Source: an uncultured Alistipes sp. (GTDB taxonomy: Bacteria > Bacteroidota > Bacteroidia > Bacteroidales > Rikenellaceae). From it: a DNA stretch of 25,487 bases. Numbering within the stretch: position 1 is the first letter of the stretch; each line of letters begins with the position of its first letter. Positions 25,372 to 25,487 of the stretch are shown piece by piece. The position numbers were made by a program, and so were the translations under genes. The notes under the pieces are model-generated. The model had not been told where the DNA came from and did not search any database. It saw only the letters and a list, made by a program, of their open reading frames with translations. The stretch spans positions 1 through 25,487 of the forward strand of contig UROX01000017.1 in assembly GCA_900549685.1 (NCBI GenBank). The letters run 5' to 3'.

Positions 25372-25420
25372 GTGACGGACGGGAGTGATGATGATGGCGG
25401 TGGTGATGGAACGGATACAT
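25367..25420 (-). CDS. His-rich leader peptide of the his operon
   Basis: A 17-codon ORF encoding MYPFHHHRHHHHSRPSR, with seven histidines in two runs (three and four) split by one Arg. The start codon follows the A-rich stretch AAAAAGAAAAACG, the usual unstructured Bacteroidota initiation region. The ORF starts about 25 bases after a perfect -7 box and stops 45 bases before an intrinsic terminator upstream of hisG. This arrangement is that of the classic hisL leader: slow decoding of His codons when charged tRNA-His is scarce should favour the antiterminator. The peptide itself probably has no function beyond being translated. Confidence 0.92.
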   Translation of the reverse strand: MYPFHHHRHHHHSRPSR

Positions 25421-25443
25421 CGTTTTTCTTTTTATCTGTATCG

Positions 25444-25451
25444 CAAAGGTA
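25444..25451 (-). promoter_or_regulatory. -7 promoter box of the his operon
   Basis: On the minus strand this reads TACCTTTG, an exact TAnnTTTG match, ending 23 bases before the leader ATG. Transcription would start near 25437, giving a short 5' end before the leader peptide. A clear TTTG -33 element at the usual spacing is not evident. Confidence 0.7.
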
Positions 25452-25487
25452 ATTCAATAATCGGAAAAATGAACACCTTGTCGAATA

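Noticed and set aside
25385..25408. The repeated GTG/ATG triplets on the plus strand as a simple microsatellite repeat
   Set aside because: Read on the minus strand they are the mixed CAT/CAC His codons of the leader peptide, with an intervening CGC, placed exactly between a promoter box and the attenuator. Function explains them better than slippage.
23125..25457. Very long minus-strand frames extending hisC, hisD and hisB upstream of their true starts
   Set aside because: The extensions read neighbouring his genes in another frame; true starts are fixed by 4-base ATGA overlaps and by family N-termini.

Overview
This is a chromosomal segment of a Bacteroidota (Bacteroidales) bacterium. The evidence is: TamB, ExbB/ExbD/TonB and DUF1573 proteins of the Bacteroidota type; several matches to the Bacteroidota -7 promoter box TAnnTTTG; A-rich translation starts without Shine-Dalgarno sequences; and GC-rich genes with long spurious antisense frames. 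A high-GC gut genus such as Alistipes (Rikenellaceae) fits best, but the genus is an inference.

Left part (1-9.1 kb): a GNAT acetyltransferase and tsaD (tRNA t6A synthesis) lie on the minus strand. Divergent from tsaD is a 1531-residue TamB envelope protein, followed by an ExbB-ExbD-TonB cluster and a small secreted DUF1573 protein. Middle (9.1-17.7 kb): single genes separated by long noncoding gaps. These are an MtaD-type adenosine-derivative deaminase, a secreted six-hairpin glycosidase-like protein with a strong terminator, MeaB (GTPase chaperone of methylmalonyl-CoA mutase), a MATE exporter whose stop codon lies inside a large hairpin, and a Bacteroidota-type secreted protein of unknown function with an Ala/Glu-rich coiled coil.

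Right part (17.7-25.5 kb): rpiB, then a complete histidine operon on the minus strand in the order hisG-D-C-B-H-A-F-IE. Seven of the eight genes are joined by 4-base ATGA overlaps; the only gap is 5 bases, between hisA and hisF. All steps from PRPP and ATP to histidine are encoded, including bifunctional HisB and HisIE.

The most interesting element lies upstream of hisG at the right edge. A TACCTTTG promoter box is followed by a 17-codon leader ORF, MYPFHHHRHHHHSRPSR, with seven His codons. Downstream is an 11-bp terminator hairpin with a U tract. A segment at the leader stop codon (GGUAGGCU) can pair with the 5' arm of that terminator as an antiterminator. This is a ribosome-mediated histidine attenuator readable directly from sequence, in a phylum where such leaders are described much less often than in Proteobacteria.
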